Assembly: GCA_000611775.1 (NCBI GenBank)
Contig: KK106981.1
Location: 2,213,893-2,277,892, forward strand
Length of the DNA: 64,000 nt
Source: Umbilicaria muhlenbergii
Lineage: Eukaryota > Ascomycota > Lecanoromycetes > Umbilicariales > Umbilicariaceae
Direction: 5' to 3'
Shown: positions 51,650-63,870 of the stretch, in pieces
How positions within the stretch are numbered: the first letter of the stretch is position 1
Layout of the letters: every line of letters begins with the position of its first letter
Made by a program: the position numbers and the translations under genes
The notes under the pieces: generated by a model
Databases searched by the model: none
What the model saw: the letters and a program-made list of their open reading frames with translations, nothing else
Told to the model about the DNA's origin: nothing

Positions 51650-54600
51650 GGTCTCTTTATACAAATGATAACAGTATATCACACGCCTCTATTTCAGGAA
51701 CGTCATGATAGTCATCATTGTAAACATGTTCAATCAAATATGCAGTCAGTTCATTGAATGAAAATCAATATTCATTGAACTAAAATCAACATTCATTGAA
51801 TGAAAATCAACATTCAATGAATGTTATCTCTTTCAATTATAGTACAACATCACTTGTACTCCTCACTCAAGAAAGTCCTCTTCATAAATTAAATTATACA
51901 TGTCTTAATCATTGAAACTATTGAGATAATAAATAATCCTCTTACATTCTTGAGTTTTCCCTGTCATTATTAATACAATGTGAACGCTTCTTATGATTGT
52001 GAACATTGTATAAAATCTTTAACCCCTCACAGACTGAAGGTTCTTTGAGGAACACTTTAATCAATCACTCAGTTCAATCATGTCATGTACATCATGTTGA
52101 TGTGCCTTGTTGAGTGGTTTGAATAAGTCAATTAAAGCATCAGTATGATGAATGTTCTTTCTCTTGTCATTTCACTGCAGTGAATTTATCATTGATGTAA
52201 TAAACTGTAATTTCCCTGATAATCACCTGTTTAATATGTCAGGTGCATCAGTGATATGATTAAGTCATTCTTGAATTAAAACACAGTCACGCCTTTAATT
52301 CTCAAACTTGTTTTGTCAGTCAGGCGTGTAATATACTCTCTCAGTTATCAGAGCTTCAAGGTTATTCACATTCTTCTCATTCTGTTTTCAGCACTTCAGC
52401 AACCCATGTACACATATGTGATATGATTCAATTCAAGATGAGTCTTTTGTCTTATGATTCAAATCTCTGTCTGATACTGTGATGTCATTCATAGCATCCT
52501 GATGTTTTTTTACAAAACCTGTCAGGGCATCTAGTAAGCCTGAGATATTAAAAGTATTAATGAGAGTTAAAACAGAGCATCACACTTTGAGGTTGAGTCT
52601 CACTGACTGTATTAATGAGGCTTCACTTCTTTTTAAGAGGCCTTTCAGCTTCTTGAGTGAATAAGCTCAGCTGAGTTTGATAACTGAAGTTATTATTGCA
52701 TTGCATGATGTTTGACTGTCCCTGATATCACTGTGTAAGATGATGTCTTTCATAGTCAGTAGTTTCAAATGATGAGTGTTATGAAGTAATAATTGTCATT
52801 GAAAGGTCTTCTGCTTGTTTATTTAGTTAAAGTATGTTTTTATTAAGTACTTATAAGCAGCTTCATTATGTTCTGTATCAACATTATCTGCAGCATCATA
52901 TTTGTGAATGTGTTCAGTGTAGTGAGTCATCACATGTAGTTTTAAGATGTTAAAGTGCTCTTTGTTCATATTAGATTCAGATGACCTCAGATGATGAAAG
53001 ACATCCTTGAGTCTGTTTATTTAAAATAAAACATGTTGCATGTATCAAAGAGTGTCCTCATCATGTGAATGATACTGTGTCAAAATAACAAAGTTCATCA
53101 TTGCTCATGTGAAATGCACTGCTGCTGAAGCGTGAGGAGTCAAGAGTGATGCAATTATAAAAATAATTCAACAGACAATTGATCTCTGATTTGCTTCAAT
53201 TCATTATTTAACATTGCTGTACTTCATGAATCTTTTCAAGTCTGAGAATGCTGAAATCAGATGAAATCTCTGATCAAGTTGAGTCACCTTTAAGATGAAA
53301 TTGATTAAATCTCACACCTTCTTTCTTCTTCTTGCAGTGAAAACACTCTCCTCAATAAGTTCACTCAGTCATTGAACTAAGTAAGTAATCATCCCTTTTA
53401 AGAGTTGATGAAGTACATCAATCATCATGAATTCATGTATGTTAACTTAATGATGAGCTCATGTGAAATTAATGATGAAATAAATTTAAATGCTGTTATT
53501 ATTCAGTATCTTTTCTTCCTCCTGATGCTGAATTTAATTCATTGTTGTTTGATGAGTTCTTGAAGATCAGTTGCCTTCAAGATTTTCATGCTCATTGAGA
53601 GGGACTTGACATATAATGCAGTGTTGATTCATCTTTACTTCTGTGATCAACACCTGTTCCTCATAATTAATCATGAAGTTTATAATAACAGAGTAACAGC
53701 ATCTGATCTTCTCATCTGCACACTTTATCAAGATATCCTCTTTAGCAGCTGTCTCAACAGCTAATACTCATCAATCTTAATTGAATTGCTGTGAGCGTGT
53801 GAAGTACATATGCTTTAAAATCAACAACAGTGTCATATGTCAGACTCTTGCTTTAATGTTATCATCATCATTCCTCACAATCAGCAGGAAACTCAGAAGT
53901 ATTAAATCAAGTCATGTCTGAAAGCACTTTAATTATCAATTTAAATTCTCTATGATTAAATATACTGATCAAGCTGATAAATCACTTTAATGCTGTGTCA
54001 GAACTATCTTGTCAATGAAAATTAATAATGACATTATTATTGCATCATCTGAAAGTTTCATCTGTGTCTCTCATCATCAATCTTCAGTATGCATCTCACT
54101 ATAGATCCTCTTGTTTTCAGAGTTATATTGCTGAGTTAAAGCATATGTCAGATTACTGTTGAAGGCTTGATGACTTAATAAAAATCAGAGAGTGTTGATG
54201 ATGTCTCTGTACTGTATGCAATACACAATGTTCATTACCTCATCATAAGTAGATTTCACTGTAAAGATTTGAGATGTTCACTCATCTTTACCTTTTACAG
54301 AGCTGATATCATATGAAATTTAATGTAACTTATTTAGTCATTCCTCTGCATTCTTGAAACTTAGAAGTGAATGAAAGTGATGCAGATGAGGATTCTTAAA
54401 GAATCTGTTCACACTTTCTTTCATTGCCTGAGTCTGATGCAGTTAAAAAGTGAAGACATAGTCTGTCTTGCTACAAAATGAGTGATAATTTGTGTTAATA
54501 GATGCATTTGTGCTCTGCTTATGATCATAATTTATAAAGGCCTCTGAATGAGCTGTATTTAAAATGCCTTCAGCTCAGCGGCCTGTTGCCTCTTAAAATG

Positions 54601-55080
54601 ATTCAACTCATAAGGATGTTGATATTAACAAAAGATTAAATTGAACTGATATGTCTTCTGCCTGCATTAATTCTTATTTCATAAATGACTGTGAATCAGT
54701 TGATGTTCTTCAGGGAATTGAACATTCTTGATTATCAGAAATATTCAGGAGGCTGTTATTCATATTAACATTATAATTCATCTCAAAGTTCATATATTTA
54801 TAATCTTGTTCCTCTGATACCTCTTCTGTTTCCTCAGATATTGTCTTGATAGTCTCTCAGTTTGTGTCATTTTGTTCATTTGTTGCTAAAGGCATTGATG
54901 ACAGTTCACATTATGAGATTCTTCATGACTGATTATGAACATGAACTGAGCACCTTGTTATATGATGTTTTAATGCATTACTGTTATTCACACTCTTTCT
55001 GCAATCATCACACACATGAAACATGCTTATCAACAAAGCATAAACTGTCTTTGTCAATGTTTAATTGCCTGAGTGTTTAG
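51650..55080 (-). pseudogene. Plavaka-like (CACTA-related) transposase relic
   Basis: On the minus strand a Cys-rich segment reads HCIICQVPLNEHENLEGNW (about 53640-53580). It is followed by VNIHEFMMIDVLHQLLKGM (about 53445-53390) and later KLHVMTHYTEHIHKYDAADN and DTEHNEAAYKYLIKTYFN (about 52950-52830). These segments, in this order, resemble the large fungal transposases of the Plavaka group, in which the His/Asp-rich DVLHQLLKG block and the final TEH-x-EAAHK block are typical. Trp and Arg positions are TGA. The upstream part (about 55080-53700) aligns only weakly. Family assignment is from memory of motif order, not a search. It is inactive. Confidence 0.6.
51745..51830. repeat. Short tandem repeat of TTCATTGAATGAAAATCAA
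   Basis: Three to four copies of a 25-26 bp unit built on ATTCATTGAA and AAAATCAACA. It falls near the 3' end of the transposase relic. It could be a coding repeat in the transposase C-terminus or an internal copy of the element's subterminal motif. Confidence 0.6.
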
Positions 55081-56739
55081 ATGCAGTGATCAGGATGATG
55101 TTTTAATATTAATATCATTAACTCATGATTAACATCAACATGAGTGTGAGTTGTATCTGTTTTCAATGAAGTCAGTGTAGACATTTCACTCCTCAAGGTG
55201 TGACAGACAACAAAACATGAATAAGCCTTTAAAAAATAAAGAGATCAGTGAGTAATCTGCACAGCCTCTCAATGAAAACAGTGTTGAGAAGTTTGATCTG
55301 ATGCTCTCAGAGGTGTGTGAGTCAATCAAGACTTTATTTTAATGCATTACACTCTTGACAACACCTCTTCACTCAGGACTTCTCTTGACACTGTTGTAAT
55401 ACTTTATGTCCCTGAATCTGATCAATCAAGGCAAAGTCAATGAGCCTGATTCATCAAACCCTCAATGAAAGATCATGACAGCACATTTAAATTTAATGTT
55501 GAGATCAGGTCCTGCACAGCAGCAAGAATATAAACAATCTTAAGACAGAGAACAGCACCCTGAGCTGAGGTGAATGATGCAAATGATGCAGAGAATGAGA
55601 TGTAATGATGAAGACAGGATCAATAAAAGACATAAGAGAGAATAAAAATGACACAATGAAAATCTGTTTATTGTATCAGTCATAACTTGACAATAGATGA
55701 GGGTTATATCAGGTTAAAGAGACAGACTGATTGCAAGATGATGAGATGACAGCAGCAATGACACAATTGTGTAAAGATGACAGCAGTGTCCTCTTAACAG
55801 TGTGTAATATGTTATTTAGTTCTCACGGCATGAAGAGTGTACAGAATAATGATGAAAGTGCTGTTTCAATCTGCAGTTCCTGAGGTTTTGTGATGATTTT
55901 AATCATTGATTTCAAAAGTGACTATTTTTCATGAAGGAATGAAGCACTGAACTAAGTCAAGTCAACCCTTAACTTTGTATAATTAAATTTAATTCTTATA
56001 TAACATTTTAATGACTTCAGTCCTGCCCTGTTGATGACTGATAATGATAACAGTGTCATTGCATAGTCTTTTATCAAGATCTCTCATCAACAATCTTATA
56101 TACTCAGTGTATGTTGTCAGGCATCTGTCATTAATCATCATTTTAAGAAATATTTCAGACAGACCTCCTGACCTGATTACATCATGTCATTACTACAGTT
56201 TGAACCCCCCTGTCTTCAAGACACAGTTAAAAATTCATCAGAGTGAAGTTGATGAAATGCAGGTGTTGCCTTCTATGTTTTATTATTCATGCTCAAGTCA
56301 TCAGTCTTCACTTAAGATTATAAATTATCATGCACGTGAATGCATCTGAGAAACATTAAAAATTAAAATGATATAACTTTCACCTGAGTCATCAGTCTCT
56401 TCACTCAGCATGCAGGAGTATCAGGAATGTCATTGACAGCAAAGTTATAATAATTACAGAGAAGATAAGATGAGTGATCTCTGAGCATGAATTTACATTG
56501 TAATAAGCATGTTATGAAGATATCTGAGTGTAAAATCATCAGTGACTGTTCTTAAAGATGATGATACATCATGTGCTTCATGAAAGAAGTCTTACATGCA
56601 GAATAAAGTTCTGAATCAGAATTAATAATTCTGTGACACAGAGTATTCAAATTTGCTTCATGCTTCATATTCATGTTACACTGCATTTACATCTCATGTG
56701 CATATTTATATTCATTTACTTATTTAACAGTCTTGTTGA
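55081..56739. other. Region between transposase and pyrimidine-rich repeats, no recognised gene
   Basis: The plus strand has an open stretch of 101 codons (56044-56349), rich in Ser, Ile, His and Leu, with no recognised motif. The minus strand shows no convincing frame. It is likely the divergent upstream region of the transposase and SNF2 relics. Confidence 0.35.
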
Positions 56740-57440
56740 CACTGCTTATCTTTTTTTTTACTCATCACACATCTCCTTTCTTCCTCTCTTCATTCATTAA
56801 CTTGCTTAATTATTAAGTTAAGTAAGCTTGTCTTTTCTTTACTCATCAGTCTTCTTTCTTCCTCTTTTTCAACTTTTCTTTACTCATCAGTCTTCTTTCT
56901 TCTTTTTTCTTAAGACAGTAAGTTTGTTTTCTTCTCTTTATTCATTAATCTTCTTCTTTTTTTCTTATCACAGTAAGTTTGTTCTCTTCTTTTTACTTAT
57001 CAGTCTTCTTCTTTCTGTCTTAATATTTCTTTATAATTCATATGTTTATCTGATGCCTTCTTGATTATTCACTTGACATCATCTTTTTTTCTTAAGACTC
57101 TCTTCTTTCCTTCTTGAGATTCTCACTTATGCATTGAATGAAGCATAGTTCATTGAACATAATATGATTTATTAAACTGTGCATCTTCTTCTTTCTGTCT
57201 CAACACTGTAAGCTTGCCTTTTTTTTTATACTCATCAGTTTTTTTCTTTCTGCCTCAACATGTCTTCACAATTCATGTATTTATTTAATGTTTTACATAT
57301 TTACTCACTTGACATTCATCTTTCTTCCTCAAGACTCTTCTTTCCTTATTGAAACTCTCACTTATGCATTGAATGAATCATAGTTCACTGAATGTCACAA
57401 GGTTTATTGAATGTCACACAGTTCAATGAATTAAGCTTAA
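56740..57440. repeat. Pyrimidine-rich repeats upstream of the SNF2 relic
   Basis: The plus strand is a C/T-dominated run with 'actcatcagtcttctttctt' units repeated several times (56820-57020). A unit of about 220 bp then occurs twice: about 56985-57175 and 57208-57400. Each unit runs from 'taagtttg' or 'taagcttg' through 'cacttgacat' to 'cacttatgcattgaatga'. CT-rich tracts are common in fungal promoters, so this may be the promoter of the gene that starts at 57500. It ends with TTCATTGAA-type motifs (57150-57430). Confidence 0.6.
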
Positions 57441-57499
57441 TGAATGCATCATCTCACCTCACCTCACCTCTTACCTCACCTTTAACTTTAATATGTCAG

Positions 57500-60400
57500 C
57501 TGAGAATTCAAAGAGAGCCACAGCTCTATTACATAATGAGGATCAGGTTGATGAAGAAATTTCAAAGTACAAAAACTTGACAGAGGTCAAGAAGATGATC
57601 TCTTGACTCATGAATGATCATATGAAAGAGATCAACAGCACAATCAAGAAGTACATGATCAAGAATCACTTGAAGCAGAAGAAATTGAAGAGCATGTTTG
57701 ATCAACAAATGCTGAAATCAATGATTGTGATCTTGACTGAACTTCATCATGATATCTGAACTCAATACTCTGATAATTTCATCTTCATCATGCTCAAATT
57801 CATCATCAGATGAGTGCTGTACAATCAATGACATAAGATGAAGTATTGAAAGAGGCAGAAGAGTGACAGAGCATCTGTTAACAAGATGCATCAACTCACT
57901 TCATAATCTTCAATTAAATTTAAAATGCTCCTTAAGCTGTTGAGTGAATTTGATGTATATCAATCTGAAACCCCTTTCTCCTCAACATCATCAGCAGTTT
58001 CAGTGAACATGAAAGATTTTGAGATCACAGCACAATTGTTAAATGAGAGAAAATTCTTCATTATTTCTTACATCAGTGTTAATAATATCATCTTGAATAA
58101 TCTGACCCCTGACTGAACATCTTTTTCACAAGTTGATTTTAAGTTGTGATCAACTGTCCTGATGACTGATCTTGAGTACATTATCACACACTGAATCAAG
58201 TACTCCTTTGCTGATCATATTGTGAGTGTCAACAGCGTCAGACTTCTCAAAGCAGTCATTAATGATGCATGAGTCAGGAGCTTATCAGCTGTCATGTTTA
58301 ATATTCATTCATCATTAATCTTTCATGATAAGCTTGATCCTCCTGAGGAGCAGATGATATGATTGCTGACTCTGTTTATAAATTCTCTTTAAACTTCTCA
58401 AGAGCCCTTCCCTCCTAAACTGCTGTTGAAGTGATCACTGAGTGGACACAATATTAGCCAAGGAAGTAGTCAACAAGAAAGCAGATGAAAAAGGCTGCAT
58501 TAAGTGAAAATTATTTCAACTGATGAAGAAAGTTCTAATGAGGATGTTATAAATGTCAGTTAAAACAAGAGCACTGAGAAAGAGATAAAAGTCACTGAAA
58601 ACATGTGAAAAGTCAAAAGTCATGAGCTGAAATTTATGATTGAGAGTATTGAGATCAACAATACAGGGAGGCAGGAAGATGTGAATGCAAATAATGATTA
58701 AAACATTAATATGAGGGAGAATGAGAAACTTCTTAATGTTGAAAAATAAGTGTCAGTTCATGTGATGAGTTAACTCATTAATTAATATAAACTCATAGAA
58801 TGTATAAGAATATTAACTTTATCATGATTAAACATTTATCTTAAGAGTGCTGAAAAGATTGTGCTCATCTATTCTGTCACAACCCTCTCAAGGTGACTGA
58901 CAATGACAAGATTAAAATCACTGAGTTGAAATCCCTCATGTACTCATACCAAGCATTTGAGGTATTCATCATGATGAAGATGAAATGTTGACAGGGGAGG
59001 TTGAAACACAGATGACATAAAACTCAGCAAGATTTACAACAATTCAGTACACACTGCATTCATGTCACTAACTAAATGATAAACTGTTGAGCAATTAACT
59101 TTGATCACATTAATGTGAATCCTGAAGATTACTCATCACAGTGTCAAGTCTGCCTGAAAGGAGAAATGAACTGATTTACACCTCACATGAGGCATGAAGG
59201 AGGTGTCACAATAACTTAAATTTATTTATTCATTTAAGAATGCTTACAGGATCAAATGCTCTTGCATGAAGATAAACTCAGTTAATCAAATGATTCTCAT
59301 TAAAGGATTAAACTTCATTCTGATGCCTGCTGCCCTGATGCTGCAGTGAATGAATATGTGTGTGATACATTTAAACTTATAAGATTCTCATTTTGAGTGG
59401 CAGATCTGACACGCCTATGAGGATTTAAAACTCAACAAGATCACATCAACTTTTTCAGAGATAAATCATCTCCTGATTACACCTCAACTCCTTGATGCAA
59501 CAAAACTGAAGGACTCAAAATGAATTGTTTTTAAATAATTAAAATTGATTTATGTCATCACCTCAGGGAGTTATCCTGAGCATGTCATGAAGAAACTTGA
59601 ACATTGATTTACTCTCACAAGGTTAACACTCAGAAGCAAACAGTCTTCACAATGATGAGTAAAATGACAGCTATGCTGAGGCTGAGTCATCATTAATGAA
59701 GTGCATACTCAGTACTCAGTAAATTCATTTGCTGTAAAGCTCATCCTGACATTAAGATAAAGTCTCATCTCATGTAAGTGATTTTTGACAGAAACATCAT
59801 TCAAGCAATTCTCTGCTCAGATGACACATTAAGCAGAAACATTACAGAATGAATCATGAATAATAAAAATTTTAATGTCTGTGTGAAAAGAAAAACAAGC
59901 TCACTGCATGAATCTTCACATGTATATGACTCAAGCACTTGTAGCGCTAGGAAAGAAGCATCAATGCATCATTAAAAGCAGTGATAAGAGAGGCTGACTC
60001 ACTGCATTAAAATACATAATCAACATTTAAAAGATGATTTCAACCTTATGATTAAAGAGATCAGTGAAGATGTTTAAATTTTTCAATAACTCACTTACTG
60101 AACATATCTTAAACATGCATGTTGTTATCAGCTACAGCTTATCAGAGCAGTTTCATGAAATGATCAACAAATCAATGATAATGACTTTTTTAAAGATGAT
60201 GAAAAAGCACTGAGTTGTGATGATGAAATGAGAGGTGACTCAAGGCTTCAAGAGGAACCCTCTGAAAATAAATGTGAAATAATGAATCAAATGAGTACAG
60301 AAGGTGAGAATTTTAAGTTTTTAACTCTTGTTGAAAATGCATCTCATCATGAAAGACTTGAATTGAACTGCTGAGGAGATTCAGGACAATGAGTGAGCAA

Positions 60401-61050
60401 AAACAGTATTAAATCAACTATATGAGCTGCAGAGTTCAGCAAGCTCTCCTTATGAAGTGCTGATGATGATAATTAAGAACAAGGAGAATTCCTTAAAGGC
60501 TGCAGCTGTACATCATCTCATCATAAAAGAATGAGATGCAGATGAAAAAGTGATATTCTGTTGCATGTCCCTCATCAGCACTTTAATTTTATACTGAGTA
60601 AGTTCATCTTTGTGAACTGACTAACTCTTCTCTGTTGATGAAACAGTGTTGATGATGAAGATCTTGATTATTGTGCTGACAACTGATCATGAAGCAGTTT
60701 CTTCACAATGTTATTAAAGAATGATCAGTATTGATGCATGAAAGCTTCTTCAAGATTAAGATAATGAAGATCATGAACCTCTTTCAGAAGAAACTTATGA
60801 TGTTGACAGCTCATTTAAAAGAAAGACTGCTGACTTACATTATGTCAATGATGAAACTTATTGATGTAGATTATACACTGCACAAGGCTTAAATACAAGT
60901 TCAGTTTGAACTTGAATGAATAAAACATGATCAACAACAAGTGAAGAAACAGGTCAACTAAATTGAGCAGAAGCAGTCAACACTGATATATGTAATTTAA
61001 TGTTAAGCATCAAATGTAGAGAGGGTCATATATGATCATCAGCATCATCA
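57500..61050 (+). pseudogene. SNF2-type helicase relic
   Basis: The start at ATG 57500 follows the CT-rich region and a 'cacctcacctc' run. From there the frame is open except for TGA codons for about 130 codons, giving a Lys/Glu/His-rich N-terminus. Frameshifts follow. The helicase core is recognised near 59690-59800: motif II reads INEVHTQYSVNSFAVKLI (DEAH changed to NEVH at 59695-59706), and motif III reads WFLTETSF (about 59779-59802, Trp as TGA), in place of the SNF2 LTGTP. Motif I (Walker A) cannot be recognised. A possible C-terminal helicase half (VIFCCMSLIS, about 60550) and an acidic tail follow. In life such proteins remodel chromatin or act in repair. SNF2 is my best reading; gene identity is unknown. 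Confidence 0.55.
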
Positions 61051-61439
61051 GATGTGATTAATGAACTTAACTCTTAACACAAAGATGATGACTGAAGATG
61101 TGTTTCAACAGGGCTTGCAGGATGATATTAATGATAAATTATAAATCATTACATCAGAAGATAAGTTATCAGAAGAGCTGAGATAAATGAATATTATATG
61201 AGAATGTTAAAGCATTATCTTGAGCAGTCAGATAACATATCATAATTCACAATGCAAGCATACACTTAAGATTAGGAATTGTTCCCTATAATTGTGTCAT
61301 AAAGTATCAGCACTCAATAACAAAGTCAGTGATGTGCTCTTTTACATATGTGAAACATAGCATCAGGTATACAGACTGAGCCTTTTCTAAATTACTGTAA
61401 TTTAAAAGCATTAGTTTTGAGACTCCTCACATATCATAA

Positions 61440-61560
61440 CATGTCAACAAACAGGGGTGGTACCTGGTTCATTGAACATGAAATCACAGTTCAATGAACA
61501 CAAAATGTGATTCAATGAACATAGAACTTCAATTGCATGAATGCATATGATTAAAGTACT
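61440..61560. repeat. Cluster of TTCATTGAA / TTCAATGAA motifs
   Basis: Three clear copies in both orientations (about 61468, 61492 and 61512) lie within about 60 bp downstream of the SNF2 relic: gttcattgaac, gttcaatgaac and gattcaatgaac. Such dense short motifs near an end are typical of subterminal transposase-binding repeats in CACTA-type elements. Confidence 0.55.
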
Positions 61561-62186
61561 TATCAGTAAAGCTTTATCTCACTTACTCACTGTCTGCTCA
61601 CTCAATTAAATTAGTAGTCTCATCACATTTATTAATCATTTATCACAACTGCTTTACATACTACTACAGTCACACTTCCACCTTGATATTATCAGTGTGA
61701 TTCAAAATGAGGTCAGTTGATGTGTGATATGAAGTCACTACTCAAGCAAGATTCAAAAACACAGAGATGATTGCAGTATTTGAGTTGAAGAAAGGATCTT
61801 AAACAAGAAAGAAAAATACAAAAGAAGAAACTGCATGATGATATAAATCATGTTTAAGCAGAGCAGGCAGTCATTATTGCAGATTTTAACAAGCTGAGTC
61901 ACAATTTCTACATTGTCTGAGCTCAATTTCAAGAATTTATGATAAGACAAGAGTGAAGGCTGAATTACATGCAGTCAACTCACTTTAAATGAAATGAAAC
62001 AGTTACCTTGAAGTCTTATAAGTTGAGATTCAAGTGTATGAAAGCCATGAGTGAAGATCACTTGTCATATTGTGAAGAGGCAGTTGCATGAGATCATCAT
62101 GATTGAAATCAACAAATCATCACTGACATCATCAGTCTCACACTGAATATTACTACGCTGAAGGTATCCTTTCACAGATACAGTAG
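61561..62186 (+). other. Uncharacterised region upstream of the 324-bp duplication
   Basis: No recognised domain. Both strands have short open stretches. The plus strand reads through TGA in places in the frame that enters the duplication, so it may be the 5' part of the same decayed gene. Confidence 0.3.
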
Positions 62187-62834
62187 TCAAGAAATGATGT
62201 CATCATGTAATCAAGAAACAGCATCATCATGTTGCATTACTTAAACTTAATGTGAGGCTGACTTTAATACTTGCAAGCAGTCAGTCAACATTATTCAAGT
62301 TATGAATCAACAGAGTTTGAAGCGCTCATGATCAGCAACAGTAGAGTCACAAGTGCTGTTTGCACAGAAAGATATGAGATTCATGAACTTTAATGACCTT
62401 AATTATGAGGCTTCAACATCAAGGAAAAAGTGACACCTCTGTAGCAGCAGTTATGTGAATTCAATAAGCAGAAATGATGAGATGAATGATGTCATTCAAA
62501 CTACTACTTCTCAAGAAACGGCGTCATCATGTAGTCAAGAAACAGCATCATCATGTTGCATTACTTAAACTTAATGTGAGGCTAACTTTAATACTTGCAA
62601 GCAGTCAGTCAACATTATTCAAGTTATGAATCAACAGAGTTTGAAGCGCTCATGATCAGCAACAGTAGAGTCACAAGTGCTGTTTGCACAGAAAGATATG
62701 AGATCTGTGAACCTTAATGATCTTGATTGTGAGGCTTCAACATCAAGGAAAAAGTGACGCCTCTGTAGCAGCAGCTATGTGAATTCAACAAGCAAGAATG
62801 ATGAGATGAATGATGTCATTTAAACTACTACTTC
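62187..62834 (+). repeat. Exact-period tandem duplication, 2 x 324 bp, within a decayed reading frame
   Basis: Copy 1 (62187-62510) and copy 2 (62511-62834) are each 324 bp, 108 codons, and keep frame. The frame reads QETASSC, then MNQQSLKRS, then ASTSRKKWHLCSSSYVNS and MNDVIQTTTS (Trp as TGA). I do not recognise the protein. The copies differ mainly by transitions ('cttaattatgag' versus 'cttgattgtgag'). Smaller repeats of 'tcaagaaacagcatcatcatg' occur at the start of each unit. Confidence 0.8.
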
Positions 62835-62989
62835 AAGACTGAGGAAACAACATGACAAGCATTTATCATTATGACATCTGCTCAGGACTTCACTACAGTG
62901 AAGAAAACATATGCTTAAATAATTATAAACTTTACACTCATATCACACCTTCATCTTGCAGCAGCAAATGCTTCAAAGTTGATTAATCT

Positions 62990-63870
62990 TAAAAGCAGAA
63001 CATGAAGGACCTCAGTTTTAAAAAATCAGTTAATAAGATTCTGAACACCTTGCCTGTTGCAAACATGAAGCTGAACTCAGAAGAGGCTGAGGATGTCATT
63101 GTGATGAGTTAACACTTGAGTGACAAAGATCATTATAAACAAATAATGATGTACACAGTCACTATGCCCTCAGCTGTTGAGCACATCATCAGAAAATATT
63201 TATGCAGGCCTGCTATCATTATTATAAGTAATGTGAGTGAGGCTGTGAGGATGATTGAACAGCACATTGAATTCATCAATAAAGAAGATAAGAGGAAGAA
63301 ACAGCTTTTAAAGATATTATTTTTAAGAGAATTCACACCTTCAATCATCATCTTTGTTAATATCAAATGAAACTGTGATGCTGTTGCTAAAGACATAAAG
63401 CATATGAGCTTTTCATCAGTCACTCTTCATGATAATAAAACACAAAAGCAGAGAGAGGCTGTGCTGACATTTATATACAACAGCACTACTGATGTTCTGA
63501 TTATTATGAATCTCATCAGTAGAGGTATTGATGTGCAAGACATTAATCTTGTGATTAACTTCAACATGACAATGAACATCAAGAGCTACATGCATTGAAT
63601 TGATCATACAAGTCATGCTGACAAGAGCAGTGTTGTTATTATATTTCTTAATAATGAGGATGTTGATGTTATGTAAGATTTACTTATCAGTGACTGATGA
63701 CTTTTGAGCATTTTACTGACTTGATCTTTAAGTATGATTTTAAGTAAATGTTGATGAAGTTATTGATCTCAAGGGTTCCTGAGGAGCTTCAGAAACATGA
63801 GACAGCACAACAAAAATCATAGAAAGACAGCAGGCAGAAGAAGATTAAGAATAACAGCAGCTTCACTGAC
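62990..63870 (+). pseudogene. PRP28: Prp28-like DEAD-box RNA helicase, C-terminal fragment, hypermutated
   Basis: Prp28 (DDX23 in humans) is the nuclear DEAD-box ATPase that displaces U1 snRNA from the 5' splice site. The fragment covers the linker after the DEAD motif (SVNKILNTLPVANMK, then EEAEDVIVMS), MMYTVTMPSAVEHIIRKYL (the TATMPP motif III region, about 63145-63210), IIIFVNIK (about 63343-63367), FSSVTLHDNKTQKQREAVL (about 63409-63465), ISRGIDVQDINLVINFNM (about 63513-63570), motif VI decayed to HWIDHTSHAD (about 63592-63625), and a C-terminus VPEELQKHETAQQK. Changes from the family consensus in motif VI are all explained by C-to-T or G-to-A. A frameshift occurs near 63000 and TGA and TAG codons break the frame. 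The N-terminal half, including the DEAD motif, is absent. Confidence 0.85.

Noticed and set aside
59270-59330. Walker A motif of the SNF2 relic
   Set aside because: A stretch reading MKINSVNQM aligns with the expected position, but the changes include transversions and the motif is not recognisable, so I do not call it.
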